33,859 bases of DNA from CALAEC01 sp050692915 (GTDB taxonomy: Bacteria > Actinomycetota > UBA4738 > CALAEC01), in the NCBI GenBank assembly GCA_050692915.1, contig JBOGVU010000019.1:1-33859 (forward strand), in the 5' to 3' direction. The translations under genes and the position numbers were made by a program. Positions 26,661-33,859 of this stretch are shown one piece after another (positions within the stretch are counted from its first letter, which is position 1; every line of letters starts with the position of its first letter). Below the pieces are notes generated by a model. It had not been told where the DNA came from, ran no database searches, and saw only the letters and a list, made by a program, of their open reading frames with translations.

Positions 26661-28196
26661 ATGAGCTTCGACGACTGGGCGATCACCCTGGCGGTGTTCC
26701 TGCCGACGCTGGGCGCGCTGGTCGTGGCCCTTGTGCCCGGGGACCGCGACAGGCTGACCCGCAGCCTGGGCATCCTGTTCACCGCCATCCCGCTGGCCAT
26801 CGGGGTGGCCATGCTGTTCGGGTTCGACGCGCACGCGCCGGGAGCGTTCGGGGCTGCCGACGCCCGGGGGGCGCTGCAGTTCAGCGTGGACGCTTCGTGG
26901 ATCTCGGTGATCGAAGCCCGGTACTTCGTGGGCATCGACGGCGTCAGCCTGCCGCTGTTCGAGCTGACGCTCCTGCTCGGCTTCCTCTGCATGATCTACA
27001 CGTGGCGGTACCTGCCCGAGCCCGGCCGTCCGAAGGCGTTCGTGGCCCTGCTGCTGCTCCTGCAGACCGGGATGGCCGGGACGTTCGTGGCCTTCGACCT
27101 GGTGCTGTTCTTCGTGTTCTGGGAGCTCGTGCTGGTCCCCATGTACTTCCTGATTGGGCTGTGGGGCGGTCCGAACCGCGAGTATGCGGCCATCAAGTTC
27201 TTCCTGTACACGCTGTTCGGCTCGGTGTTCATGCTGCTGGGCTTCCTGGCGATGTACTTCAGGGCCGATCCCCACACGTTCGACATGATCGCCCTCCAGG
27301 GGGCGGGGTTCGACCGAACGTTCCAGCTGGTGGTGTTCGCCGCGATGTTCCTCGGCTTCGCCATCAAGGTTCCCATGTGGCCCTTCCACACCTGGCTGCC
27401 CGATGCCCATACCGAGGCGCCCACGGTCGGCTCGGTGATCCTGGCCGGGGTCCTGCTGAAGATGGGGACCTACGGCTTCGTGCGGATCGCGCTCCCGATC
27501 CTCCCGGACGCGGCCAGGGTATGGGCGCCGTGGATCGGCGTGCTGGCGGTCATCGCCATCGTGTACGCGGCCCTGGCCTGTCTGGCCCAGCGTGACCTGA
27601 AGCGCCTCATCGCGTTCTCCAGCGTCGGGCACATGGGGTTCGTCATGCTCGGCATCGCCACGCTGACCGACGTGGGGATCAACGCGGCGATCTACGGGAT
27701 GGTGGCGCACGGCGTGATCACCGGGATGCTGTTCTTCCTGGCCGGCTCGGTGCACGAGCGCTACCACACTCGCGAGATCGCGGAGATCGGCGGTGGCATG
27801 CTCCAGAAGGTGCCGTTCCTGGCGTCGATCCTGGCCTTCACGGCGATCGCCTCGCTCGGCCTGCCGGGCCTGGCCGGGTTCTGGGGGGAGGTCATGGCCC
27901 TCCTGTCCTCGTACAGCCCCGCGGAGGGCCTGTCCCTGGGCCTGTACCGCACCTTGATGGTGTTCGGCGGCGTGGGCACGATCCTCACCGCCGGCTACTT
28001 CCTGTGGATGCTCCAGCGGGTGAACCTGGGCACGGTCCCCGAGCGGTGGCAGGCGAAGGACCTGGCCGACGTCAACGCCGTCGAGTACGTGTCGTGGTCG
28101 CCACTGCTGGTTGGGATCCTCCTCCTGGGGGTGGCCCCGGTGCTCATCTTCGGGATCACGAACGACGCCGTGGCCACGCTGACGGGGCTGTTCTAG
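26661..28196 (+). CDS. nuoM: NADH-quinone oxidoreductase subunit M (cluster 2)
   Basis: A 511-residue NuoM paralogue. FWELVLVPMYFLIGLWGG (helix-5 Glu), KVPMWPFHTWLPDAHTEAPT (helix-7 Lys) and QRDLKRLIAFSSVGHMGF (helix-8 Lys) are intact. GGAGGG lies three bases before ATG 26661. The TAG stop is followed directly by the TTG of nuoN2. Confidence 0.95.
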   Translation: MSFDDWAITLAVFLPTLGALVVALVPGDRDRLTRSLGILFTAIPLAIGVAMLFGFDAHAPGAFGAADARGALQFSVDASWISVIEARYFVGIDGVSLPLFELTLLLGFLCMIYTWRYLPEPGRPKAFVALLLLLQTGMAGTFVAFDLVLFFVFWELVLVPMYFLIGLWGGPNREYAAIKFFLYTLFGSVFMLLGFLAMYFRADPHTFDMIALQGAGFDRTFQLVVFAAMFLGFAIKVPMWPFHTWLPDAHTEAPTVGSVILAGVLLKMGTYGFVRIALPILPDAARVWAPWIGVLAVIAIVYAALACLAQRDLKRLIAFSSVGHMGFVMLGIATLTDVGINAAIYGMVAHGVITGMLFFLAGSVHERYHTREIAEIGGGMLQKVPFLASILAFTAIASLGLPGLAGFWGEVMALLSSYSPAEGLSLGLYRTLMVFGGVGTILTAGYFLWMLQRVNLGTVPERWQAKDLADVNAVEYVSWSPLLVGILLLGVAPVLIFGITNDAVATLTGLF

Positions 28197-29636
28197 TTGC
28201 CGGACATCGACTACCACGCGATCGCCCCGGAGCTGATCCTGTCCGGGACCATCATTCTGGTCCTGCTGGCCGACCTCGGGTTCCGGGCGGAGCGGAAGTG
28301 GTTCGGGGGGGTGCTTTCGTTCCTGGGCTGCGGGGGCGCCCTGGCCGTGGAGCTCACGCTGATCGGGGAGACGCGGTCCTCGTTCGGGGGAACGTACGTC
28401 TCCGACCCTTTCGCGGTCCTGTTCAAGTCCTTCTTCCTCATCGTGGCCCTGGCGGTCGTGCTCCTTTCCCTCCGGTACTTCCGCGACGGGCGCTTCTACC
28501 AGGGCGAGTACTACTTCCTGCTGCTGTCCTCGTTCCTGGGGATGCTGACGATCTCGTCCTCGCGGGACCTGCTGATGCTGTTCATCTCCCTGGAGCTGGT
28601 GACCGCGCCGGGGTGGCTGATGGCCGGGTTCCGGAAGCGCGACCCTCGCTCGAACGAGGCCTCGCTGAAGTTCTTCCTGATCGGGATCCTGTCGACCGCC
28701 GTGATGCTGTACGGGATGAGCCTGATCTACGGCGTCACCGGATCGCTGGTGCTCTCCGAGATCGCCGGCGAGCTCGGAGGTGAGCCCCAGCCCATCGCCA
28801 TCGCCGCCGTGCTGTTCGTTGTGGCCGGGTTCGCCTTCAAGGTGTCGTCCGTCCCGTTCCACTTCTGGGCCCCCGACACGTACGAGGGATCGCCGATCCC
28901 CGTGGCCGCGTTCCTGTCGGTGGCGTCGAAGGCGGCGGGGTTCGCGGGCCTGCTCCAGCTCATGTTCCTGGGGTTCCGGCCGCTGGCCGAGTTCTGGTCG
29001 CCGGTGTTCGCGGTCCTGTCCGTGCTCACGATGACCGTGGGGAACTTCGTCGCGCTCCAGCAGCGGCAGGTGGTCCGGCTGCTGGCGTATTCGAGCATCG
29101 CCCAGGCCGGGTACATCCTGCTCCCGTTCGCGCTGGTGGGGTTCGGGGCGGACCCGCTGGCTTTCGAGTCCGCGGTCCTCTACATCCTGATCTACGCCGT
29201 GATGAACCTGGGCGCGTTCGCCGTGGTGGTGGCCCTGGCCCGCGAGGCCCCGGGCGCCCTCGTGGCGGACTTCGCCGGCCTGTGGCGGAGCCGACGAGCG
29301 CCGGCCCTGGCCATGGCCATGGCCCTGTTCCTCCTGTCGCTAGGGGGCATCCCGCCGCTGGCGGGGTTCTGGGCGAAGTTCCGGATCTTCCAGGCAGCCA
29401 TCTCCGCGGGTCAGGCGTGGCTGGCCGTGGTCATGGTGATCAACTCCGTGGTGAGCCTGTACTACTACGTGGCCATCGTCCGGGAGATGTTCTTCGTGGA
29501 CGTCCCGGGCGCCCGCCGGCTCCGGGCCCCGCTGGGCGTGGCCGGGGTGGCGGCCCTGTCGGCGTTCGCGGTGGTGGCGGTGGGGATCTTCCCCGACCTG
29601 TTCGCCCGGTTCCCCTCCGGCGTGGCCCTCCCGTAG
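28197..29636 (+). CDS. nuoN: NADH-quinone oxidoreductase subunit N (cluster 2)
   Basis: A 479-residue NuoN paralogue. SLELVTAPGWLMAGF (helix-5 Glu), FKVSSVPFHFWAPDTYEG (helix-7 Lys) and IPPLAGFWAKFRIF (helix-12 Lys) are present. The helix-8 motif reads QRQVVRLLAYSSIAQAGY, where NuoN1 has QDDVKRMLAYSSIAHAGF, so the usual Lys is Val. TTG 28197 follows the nuoM2 stop without a gap. The next gene begins at the base after the stop. Confidence 0.94.
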   Translation: MPDIDYHAIAPELILSGTIILVLLADLGFRAERKWFGGVLSFLGCGGALAVELTLIGETRSSFGGTYVSDPFAVLFKSFFLIVALAVVLLSLRYFRDGRFYQGEYYFLLLSSFLGMLTISSSRDLLMLFISLELVTAPGWLMAGFRKRDPRSNEASLKFFLIGILSTAVMLYGMSLIYGVTGSLVLSEIAGELGGEPQPIAIAAVLFVVAGFAFKVSSVPFHFWAPDTYEGSPIPVAAFLSVASKAAGFAGLLQLMFLGFRPLAEFWSPVFAVLSVLTMTVGNFVALQQRQVVRLLAYSSIAQAGYILLPFALVGFGADPLAFESAVLYILIYAVMNLGAFAVVVALAREAPGALVADFAGLWRSRRAPALAMAMALFLLSLGGIPPLAGFWAKFRIFQAAISAGQAWLAVVMVINSVVSLYYYVAIVREMFFVDVPGARRLRAPLGVAGVAALSAFAVVAVGIFPDLFARFPSGVALP

Positions 29637-31094
29637 GTGAACCTGTACCGGCCTCCGCGCCGCGGCCCGATCATGGCCATCGTCCTCCTCTCCGTTGGCT
29701 TCGTGGCCTCGACGGCGATCGCCGCGTGGCAGTCCGTCGAGCTCCGGCAGGCGGAGCGGCGGATCGAGGAGCTGGAGGCGGGGGAGGGAGGCGGCGGGAT
29801 CTTCGGCGACCTCCAGGACGCGTTCGAGGATCTCGAGGGCGCGTTCGAGGAGGGTCTCGGCGCACTCGGCGGAGACACCGGGGAGCTCCTCGAGTGCCTC
29901 CTCCCGGAGGAGCCGTACGCCGCGGCCCCGATCGGCGATCTCCCGCCCCGCGAACAGGTCACGGCGATCGCGGAGGCGGTCGAGGAGCTCCGGGAGCTCG
30001 ATTTCCGGGAGCCCGTGGAGCCTAGGTTCCTATCGCCGGACGAGATCTCGGCACGGGTCCGGGAGCTGTTCCTGGAGGAGTACACGGCGGCCGCCGGCGA
30101 CGCGGAAAGCCGGATCCTCGCGGCGCTGGGCGCCGTCCCGGCTGGGACCGACCTGCGGAGCCTCCGGGCGGATCTCCTGGGGTCGCAGGTGGCCGGTTTC
30201 TACGACCCCGAGACCGGCGAGCTGGTGGTGCGGCAGGCCAGGGCTGAGCTGACGGTGAACGACCGCGTGGTCCTGGCCCACGAGCTCGACCACGCCCTCA
30301 CCGATCAGGCCCTCGATCTGCCGCTACCGGACGACCTTCGCGCCGGGCGAGAGGACGCGGACCTGGCCGCCACGGCGCTGGTCGAGGGGGACGCCACCAT
30401 GCTGATGCAGCGCTACGCGGCCTCGCTGTCCCTCGAGGACCAGCTCGGCAGCCTCGACCAGGCCTCGATCCTCGACGCGGTCCAGGCCGAGGCCGATCTC
30501 GCAGAGCTACCGCCCTACCTCCAGGCCGAGTTGCGGTTCCCGTACGAGGCCGGCCTGTCGTTCGCGTGTGACCGGTACGCGGCAGGCGGGTGGGACGCCG
30601 TGGACGCCGCCTACCGTGACCCTCCCGGCAGCAGCGTGGAGATCCTGTTCCCGGAGCGCTCCCCGGCGGCTCCTTCTCCCGTCAACGTGCCCGGCCTCCT
30701 GCTCGGGCCCTGGGAGCGGGTCACGACCAGACAGCTGGGGGCCGCTCAGCTGTTGTGGCTCCTGGAGGCGCCCGGAGGGGACCCGGCGGAGGGTCTGGCG
30801 AACGCGAGGACCACGGTCGGGGAATGGATGGGGGGCAGCCTGGAGCTGTGGCGACGGGGGCCGGACAGCGCCGTCGGAATGGTGATCGCGGACCGCCCGG
30901 GAGGCCCTTCGCTCTGTGAGGTGGTGGCCGAGTGGTACCGGCGCTCCTTCGATGACGACGACGAGGGGCGCGACGAGGGCTACGAGGTCGTGACCGACGG
31001 CCCCGTGCAGGACGCCGTGGTCGGCTGCTTCGAGGACGAGGTTCGGCTCGGGATCGCCCCCGACCTCGGCACGGCCGCTGCGCTCGTCGGGTGA
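29637..31094 (+). CDS. Membrane-anchored HExxH metallopeptidase-like protein
   Basis: The product is 485 residues. An N-terminal signal anchor (about 13-32) is followed by a charged coiled-coil-like stretch (ELRQAERRIEELEAGE), a Gly/acidic linker and a large domain. VVLAHELDHALTDQ gives His215, Glu216 and His219 of a zincin site; LVEGDATML (Glu250) is a plausible third zinc ligand, and FYDPETGELVV precedes the site. Orientation suggests an extracytoplasmic catalytic domain. I recognise the fold type but no named family or substrate. GTG 29637 directly follows the nuoN2 stop, so it is probably translated from the nuo2 transcript; ATG 29673 would cut into the anchor. Confidence 0.75.
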   Translation: MNLYRPPRRGPIMAIVLLSVGFVASTAIAAWQSVELRQAERRIEELEAGEGGGGIFGDLQDAFEDLEGAFEEGLGALGGDTGELLECLLPEEPYAAAPIGDLPPREQVTAIAEAVEELRELDFREPVEPRFLSPDEISARVRELFLEEYTAAAGDAESRILAALGAVPAGTDLRSLRADLLGSQVAGFYDPETGELVVRQARAELTVNDRVVLAHELDHALTDQALDLPLPDDLRAGREDADLAATALVEGDATMLMQRYAASLSLEDQLGSLDQASILDAVQAEADLAELPPYLQAELRFPYEAGLSFACDRYAAGGWDAVDAAYRDPPGSSVEILFPERSPAAPSPVNVPGLLLGPWERVTTRQLGAAQLLWLLEAPGGDPAEGLANARTTVGEWMGGSLELWRRGPDSAVGMVIADRPGGPSLCEVVAEWYRRSFDDDDEGRDEGYEVVTDGPVQDAVVGCFEDEVRLGIAPDLGTAAALVG

Positions 31095-31117
31095 CGGCCG
31101 CCGAAAGCGGAGGAGGC

Positions 31118-31126
31118 GGTACCATC
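31118..31126 (+). promoter_or_regulatory. Possible -10 element (GGTACCATC) before htpX
   Basis: TACCAT (31120-31125) preceded by GG matches the local promoter pattern. No clear -35 is seen. +1 would fall near 31132, leaving a leader of about 19 bases with the htpX ribosome binding site. Confidence 0.35.
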
Positions 31127-31150
31127 GATGGGGATGAGAGAGAGGACCCG

Positions 31151-31996
31151 ATGATCGGCATCAACCGAATCAAGTCCTGGCTGCTGATCGCCACGCTGGC
31201 CGGCCTGTTCGTGGCCGTGGGCGCGCTGATCGGCGGCGGCCAGGGGGCCACCATCGCGCTGGGACTGGCGCTGGTGTTCAACTTCGTCATGTACTGGTCG
31301 AGCGATCGCATCGCCATCGCCGCCACCCGCTCGAAGCCGGTGACCGAGGCCCAGGCCCCGGACCTGTACGCCATCGTCCGGGAGCTGGCCGTGGAGGCCC
31401 AGGCGCCCATGCCCCGGATCTTCGTGAGCGAGATGGCCCAGCCGAACGCCTTCGCCACCGGACGGAACCCCGAGCACGCCGCGGTGTCGGTGACCCGGGG
31501 GATCCTGGAGATCCTGGACCGTCGGGAGCTGCGGGCGGTCCTGGCCCACGAGCTCTCGCACGTGATGAACCGGGACATCCTGGTGTCCACGATCGCCTCC
31601 GCCATCGCCTCCGCGTTCACGTACCTCGCCTACATGGCGTTCTTCTTCGGCGGGGATGACGACGAGAGCCCGCTCGGCATCGTGGGGTTCCTCCTGATCT
31701 GGCTGGTCGCTCCGCTCGCCGCCGGGCTGATCCAGATGGCGGTGTCCCGATCCAGGGAGTACCAGGCCGATGAGTCCGGGGCCATGCTGTCCCACGACCC
31801 CGAGGCCCTGGCCAGCGCGCTCCTCAAGCTCGAGGTGACGTCGAAGCGGGTACCGGCCCCGGTGAACCCGGCCCAGGCCCACCTGTTCATCGTTAACCCC
31901 CTCCGCGCCGGCGGGGTTGCCACGCTGTTCTCCACCCATCCTCCAACGGAGGACCGGGTGCGTCGGCTCAAGGAGCTGGCGGGAACGGTCCGATAA
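31151..31996 (+). CDS. htpX: Membrane zinc metalloprotease HtpX
   Basis: An M48-family membrane protease of 281 residues that degrades misfolded membrane proteins. Two N-terminal helices (about 10-30 and 35-50) precede VLAHELSHVMNRDI (His133, Glu134, His137). Two further membrane segments follow, then SRSREYQADESGA (Glu203, the third zinc ligand), and the end TLFSTHPPTEDRVRRL is typical of HtpX. ATG 31151 has GAGAGAGGA upstream and gives the family's usual length; a GTG at 31091 would add 20 non-conserved residues. Next to complex I genes it may help membrane-arm quality control (inference). Confidence 0.93.
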   Translation: MIGINRIKSWLLIATLAGLFVAVGALIGGGQGATIALGLALVFNFVMYWSSDRIAIAATRSKPVTEAQAPDLYAIVRELAVEAQAPMPRIFVSEMAQPNAFATGRNPEHAAVSVTRGILEILDRRELRAVLAHELSHVMNRDILVSTIASAIASAFTYLAYMAFFFGGDDDESPLGIVGFLLIWLVAPLAAGLIQMAVSRSREYQADESGAMLSHDPEALASALLKLEVTSKRVPAPVNPAQAHLFIVNPLRAGGVATLFSTHPPTEDRVRRLKELAGTVR

Positions 31997-32002
31997 TCGG
32001 AC
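31988..32002. repeat. Inverted repeat across the htpX stop codon
   Basis: GTCCGAT-A-ATCGGAC spans the TAA stop. It is short and has no T-tract, so it is a weak terminator or a chance palindrome. Confidence 0.35.
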
Positions 32003-32014
32003 GGAGCGGCCGAG

Positions 32015-32028
32015 CCGGTCGCGACCGG
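32015..32028. repeat. Perfect 14-base palindrome upstream of the M23 gene
   Basis: CCGGTCGCGACCGG is self-complementary and lies 8 bases before the predicted -35 of the M23 promoter. It is a candidate operator or part of an htpX terminator. Confidence 0.4.
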
Positions 32029-32035
32029 GAGGGAT

Positions 32036-32064
32036 TTGGCGGCCCCGTGAGGAATAGGTACGCT
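32036..32064 (+). promoter_or_regulatory. Promoter of the M23 peptidase gene
   Basis: TTGGCG (32036-32041) and TACGCT (32059-32064) have a 17-base spacer. +1 would be near 32071, giving a leader of about 26 bases. Confidence 0.5.
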
Positions 32065-32096
32065 GGGCTCGCCTCTCTGGGGGGCCCAAGCACAAC

Positions 32097-33491
32097 ATGA
32101 GGACCGTCGTCAGGATCGCGGGCTTCGTCGCCCTGCTGCTGGGTCAGCAGGTCCTGGCCCCGATGACCGGGTCCGCCCAGATCGACCCGTGCAACCCCAT
32201 CCCCATCCCCGGCCTGTGCGAACAGCCCGTCCCCTCGCCGAGCCCCAGCCCTGTCCCCGACCCCGGCGGCATCGTCCCGGGAGGAGGTGGCGGTGGCGGC
32301 GGGGGCGGTGCCGGCGGCATCATCGGCGGCGGGGGAGGGGGCGGCGGAGGCGGACAGGGACCTCAGGGAGAACCGGCGGAGCCCCAGCCCCCGCTCCAGC
32401 CGCCCACGCCCACGGGCCCCTTCGCTGTGTCCTCGCCGAACAACACGCAGGAGCTCGTCGATCTCCTCGCGCAGCTCGACCGCTTCGGGATCCCGCTCGA
32501 GGATGGCCTACTGCGAGTGGTGGGACCGTTCCCCGTGGCGGGCCTGGCGTACTGGAACGACGACTGGCACGCCTGCCGGGATGGGTGCACCAGGTTCCAC
32601 GAGGGCCTCGATATCTTCGCCCTGTCCGGCACCCCGCTCGTGTCCATAGCCGACGGGTTCGTGAGCCAGAAGCTCGTCGGGGACCTGTCGGGGACCTCGA
32701 TCGAGATCACCGACGACCAGGGCGTGCAGTACTTCTACGCGCACCTGTCGGCCTGGGCGGAACCGATCCAGGTGGGCGACCGCGTCGACGTGGGCCAGGT
32801 GATCGGCTACGTGGGGAACACCGGCAACGCCATCACCACCCCGCCGCACCTTCACCTCGAGGTGCAGCCCGGGGGCATCCCGGTCCCTCCCAAGCCGTTC
32901 GTGGACCGGTGGCTCGAGGTGGCCGTGGCCAAGGCCCAGGCGCTCGTGGCCCGGTACACGGGCGAGCGGGTCCCCGCGGGCTCTGACTTCCGGCTGACCC
33001 GGCTCTTCGACCTGACCGGAGGAGCGGACGGGCTCGAGGCCAGCGCCCAGCGCCTGCTGGCCCTGGCCGGGATCCAGCCGAGCGTGACCTCGTTGGCGAT
33101 GGCCCGCCGCCTCCTGGGCCAGATGGCCTGGGAGATCGACTGGGCCGGACAGGCCGACGCCGAGCTGGCCGCTTTGGCCCAGCAGTACGGCGGACTCCTC
33201 GGGGCCCAGGACCTGTCGCTGGCCTCGCCGTGGGCCCCGCTGGGGGTCGCACAGCTGCCGACCGAGCTGGACCTGGGCGGCTTCCTCCAGGCATTCCCCG
33301 GCGAGTTCCCGGTCCCGGTCGGTGAAGTCCCGGGAGGTCTTCCCGGGGCGGTACCGGGAGCGGCGCCGGAGGCCTCGCCGAGCCCCCAACCGAACGCACC
33401 CCCGACGTCCCAGCCGAGCCTCCCGCCGAGTCCACCGGGTGGAGGTCTGGGCGGTGGGTTGGGTGGCCTGTTCGACGGCGAGCGCGACTAG
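32097..33491 (+). CDS. Secreted M23 (LytM-type) peptidase-domain protein
   Basis: The product is 464 residues. A signal peptide (cleavage probably after GSA, about 27) is followed by a Pro/Ser stretch and a poly-Gly linker (about 58-92). The LytM domain shows FHEGLDIF (His168, Asp172), YFYAHLS, GQVIGYVGNTGNA and PPHLHLEV (His251, His253), a complete M23 zinc site, so a peptidoglycan-cleaving role is likely. A helical Ala-rich region and a Pro/Gly-rich tail (about 400-464) follow. The linkers are typical of wall-spanning proteins. ATG 32097 fits the promoter and signal peptide. Its stop codon overlaps the convergent yajQ stop. Confidence 0.88.
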   Translation: MRTVVRIAGFVALLLGQQVLAPMTGSAQIDPCNPIPIPGLCEQPVPSPSPSPVPDPGGIVPGGGGGGGGGGAGGIIGGGGGGGGGGQGPQGEPAEPQPPLQPPTPTGPFAVSSPNNTQELVDLLAQLDRFGIPLEDGLLRVVGPFPVAGLAYWNDDWHACRDGCTRFHEGLDIFALSGTPLVSIADGFVSQKLVGDLSGTSIEITDDQGVQYFYAHLSAWAEPIQVGDRVDVGQVIGYVGNTGNAITTPPHLHLEVQPGGIPVPPKPFVDRWLEVAVAKAQALVARYTGERVPAGSDFRLTRLFDLTGGADGLEASAQRLLALAGIQPSVTSLAMARRLLGQMAWEIDWAGQADAELAALAQQYGGLLGAQDLSLASPWAPLGVAQLPTELDLGGFLQAFPGEFPVPVGEVPGGLPGAVPGAAPEASPSPQPNAPPTSQPSLPPSPPGGGLGGGLGGLFDGERD

Positions 33492-33859
33492 CGGTAGTTC
33501 GTGAACTGCAGCGGGATGCCGAAGTCCCGCTCCTTCAGGTCGGCGATCACCAGCTGGAGGTCGTCCTTCGCCTTCGCGGTGACCCGAATCTGATCCCCCT
33601 GGACCTGGGTCTGGACCTTCAGGCCGAGTGCCTTGATCGCCTTGTTGATCTCCCGGGCCTTCTCGTCGGAGATGCCCCGGTTGATGTTGACGGCCTGGCG
33701 GTAGGTGCCCTTGGCGGCCGGGAGCGCCGGCCCTTCGTGGAGGGCCTTCAGGGAGACCTGGCGCCGGACCATCTTGTCCTTCAACACTTCGACCGCGGCC
33801 CGGAGGCGATCCTCGGTCGAGGATCGCAGCTCGATCAGGTCCTCGTCCTGCTCGATCGA
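33488..33859 (-). CDS. yajQ: YajQ/UPF0234 family nucleotide-binding protein, 5' part beyond window
   Basis: The visible 123 residues are the C-terminal three quarters of a family of about 163 residues. STEDRLRAAVEVLKDKMVRRQV, INRGISDEKAREINKAIKALGLKVQ, QGDQIRVTAKAKDDLQLVIADLK and the ending PLQFTNYR are the conserved blocks. Some members bind cyclic di-GMP; others are of unknown role. The frame is open at base 33859, so the start lies outside the window. It converges on the M23 gene, and the two stops share CTAG (33488-33491) with no terminator between them. Confidence 0.92.
   Translation of the reverse strand, partial: SIEQDEDLIELRSSTEDRLRAAVEVLKDKMVRRQVSLKALHEGPALPAAKGTYRQAVNINRGISDEKAREINKAIKALGLKVQTQVQGDQIRVTAKAKDDLQLVIADLKERDFGIPLQFTNYR

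Noticed and set aside
32274..32360. Gly-codon tract in the M23 gene as a tandem repeat array
   Set aside because: The GGC/GGA/GGG runs are irregular and in frame, and are explained by a poly-Gly linker.

Overview
The window is a very GC-rich stretch with GTG/TTG starts, 1 to 8 base stop/start overlaps and NNC/NNG codon bias. Gene content points to an aerobic actinobacterium (Actinomycetota): heme A synthase for an aa3-type oxidase, Rex-type operators, a second reduced nuo cluster, polyprenyl synthases and a geranylgeranyl reductase, and a following htpX and yajQ. From memory, Streptomyces has a similar nuo / nuo2 / htpX neighbourhood. No genus can be named from this sequence alone.

Layout. 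1-761 (minus): 3'-truncated ctaA. 813-3751 (plus): two lipoproteins (one with a thioredoxin-like domain), a short-chain (GGPP-type) prenyl synthase and a PNPOx-like flavin or F420 protein. 3757-19462 (plus): a promoter with a perfect Rex operator drives a geranylgeranyl-reductase-family gene followed by a complete 14-gene complex I operon, nuoABCDEFGHIJKLMN. 19483-20484: a long-chain polyprenyl diphosphate synthase. 20516-29636 (plus): a second promoter with a one-mismatch Rex-like operator, then a second complex I cluster, nuoABCHIJKLMN, which lacks nuoD, nuoE, nuoF and nuoG. 29637-31996: a HExxH zincin butted onto nuoN2, then htpX. 32097-33491: a secreted M23 peptidase. 33488-33859 (minus): yajQ, 5'-truncated by the window end. 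There is no gene-free stretch above 300 bases; the longest gaps are 121 and 130 bases.

How the genes work together. Complex I oxidises NADH and reduces (mena)quinone. The prenyl synthases and the reductase could make and partly saturate the quinone side chain (inference). The two Rex-type sites suggest that both clusters respond to the NADH/NAD+ ratio. The second cluster keeps the membrane pump and the N2/N6 iron-sulfur subunits but has no NADH module and no own NuoD. It must therefore borrow NuoD, use one encoded elsewhere, or work with a different electron donor.

The most unusual non-coding signal is a pair of long nested stem-loops at the same place in both operons, between nuoK and nuoL (14473-14555 and 24625-24711). 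The outer helix and loop bases are conserved, while the two inner helices differ in sequence yet keep pairing. A second oddity is a run of strong inverted repeats inside the low-complexity tail of nuoI2, where codon choice becomes atypical.
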